Positions 63,611-64,000 of a stretch of 64,000 nt of DNA are shown here, in pieces. The position numbers were made by a program, and so were the translations under genes. The notes below the pieces were generated by a model. The model ran no database searches and was not told where the DNA came from. It saw only the letters and a program-made list of their open reading frames with translations. Each line of letters begins with the position of its first letter. The first letter of the stretch is position 1. The stretch spans positions 434,001-498,000 of the forward strand of contig NZ_JAQOSQ010000001.1 in the NCBI RefSeq assembly GCF_030068455.1, given 5' to 3'. This DNA is from Roseofilum casamattae BLCC-M143 (GTDB lineage Bacteria > Cyanobacteriota > Cyanobacteriia > Cyanobacteriales > Desertifilaceae).

Positions 63611-64000
63611 CTAAATACCATGACTTTTGCCAATCACCCAGTGGCGGCGGAAAAAACGCGCTAGGGAGGTTTCTTCTAAGGAAAGGTAGATGGGACGGCC
63701 GTGGGGACAGGTATGGGGATGGCGAGTTTGCTGCCAGCGATCGAGAATATCTTGCATTTGTTCGAGAGTCAGAGGCGTACCGTTACGGATGGCGCTGCGA
63801 CACGCAGTTGCGACTTGTGCAGTTTGTAGGTCTTCTCCTGTTGCGAGTTCGCGCAAGGCTTCGGCACAATCATCTCGTTGTTGCAACAGTTGCGGTGCAT
63901 TGCGCACGGCATGGAGTCCATCGCCAAAGGGTTCTACTTCTAAACCAATCCGGAGTAGTTGCTCGACCTGTTTCGGACTGAGGCGATCTAAAACAATGGG
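63611..64000 (-). CDS. mutL: DNA mismatch repair protein MutL, 3' end only
   Basis: The last 130 residues of MutL; the gene begins beyond the window. The frame enters as PIVLDRLSPKQVEQLLRIGL, continues EVEPFGDGLHAVRNAPQLLQ and ends with ILDRWQQTRHPHTCPHGRPI, YLSLEETSLARFFRRHWVIG. The CPHGRP motif near the end is diagnostic of the MutL C-terminal dimerisation domain, including its role near the endonuclease site in many bacteria. MutL couples MutS mismatch recognition to strand incision. The stop lies at 63611, with 160 bases to the kinase start on the same strand. Confidence 0.92.
   Translation of the reverse strand, partial: PIVLDRLSPKQVEQLLRIGLEVEPFGDGLHAVRNAPQLLQQRDDCAEALRELATGEDLQTAQVATACRSAIRNGTPLTLEQMQDILDRWQQTRHPHTCPHGRPIYLSLEETSLARFFRRHWVIGKSHGI

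Overview
The window reads as chromosomal DNA of a cyanobacterium, probably a filamentous one. The palindrome GCGATCGC (HIP1) and its GCGATCG/CGATCGC halves are scattered through almost every gene. NdhO, DUF3038/DUF4335, DUF4336, DUF3370, FHA-type secreted proteins and CHAT-domain proteins are cyanobacterial families. A HetZ-like regulator and an HpsE-like glycosyltransferase suggest a trichome- or hormogonium-forming strain. No rRNA or tRNA gene was seen.

Layout. 1-5.3 kb: a truncated Cache/HAMP histidine kinase, the HetZ-like regulator, ndhO and a DALR-only protein, all on the minus strand. 5.3-9.5 kb: a TPR-CHAT protease-like protein divergent from a FecR-domain protein. 9.5-11.0 kb: an orphan CRISPR array (15 identical 36-nt repeats, 14 spacers) with a leader on the left; on the right is a MITE-like element that seems to have landed in the last spacer, then a degenerate terminal repeat. 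11-21.5 kb: a WD40 Ser/Thr kinase, RecQ, a radical SAM protein divergent from an NTF2-like protein, a complete NMT1/THI5-type ABC importer, a HigB/HigA-type toxin-antitoxin pair and a dsRBD-like protein. 21.5-25.6 kb: ClpP, then an isolated and altered type III-B pair, Cmr3 and Cas10/Cmr2, preceded by two small unknown genes.

25.7-32.7 kb: a possible terminated small RNA or attenuator, a 1340-residue FHA-CHAT fusion, a Met-rich zinc-ribbon protein, a carotenoid oxygenase and a DUF29 protein. 32.8-42 kb: a GspF/PilC-like membrane protein, an AEC transporter, a very large SBBP/Calx-beta-like/RTX protein, a DppB-type permease and Apt. 42-50.4 kb: DUF3038-DUF4335, an Fe-S aldo/keto reductase, a bifunctional nuclease, riboflavin synthase, an M23 peptidase, LpxD and a conserved hypothetical. 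50.4-54.8 kb: a polysaccharide cluster (two GT2 enzymes and a WcaF-like acetyltransferase, with a MITE between) and a ProX-like binding protein. 54.9-64 kb: DUF3370, DUF4336, gene remnants, a LapA-like protein, two tandem paralogous CHASE kinases and the 3' end of mutL.

The most unusual content is CRISPR-related. The array has no cas genes beside it. About 12 kb away is a Cas10-Cmr3 pair without Cmr1, Cmr4, Cmr5, Cmr6, Cas6, Cas1 or Cas2; its Cas10 motifs are changed (RGDD for GGDD, GNGD for GDGD) and Cmr3 is shortened near its N-terminus. It is either a decaying type III-B remnant or a repurposed minimal module. All family calls come from reading motifs without database searches.
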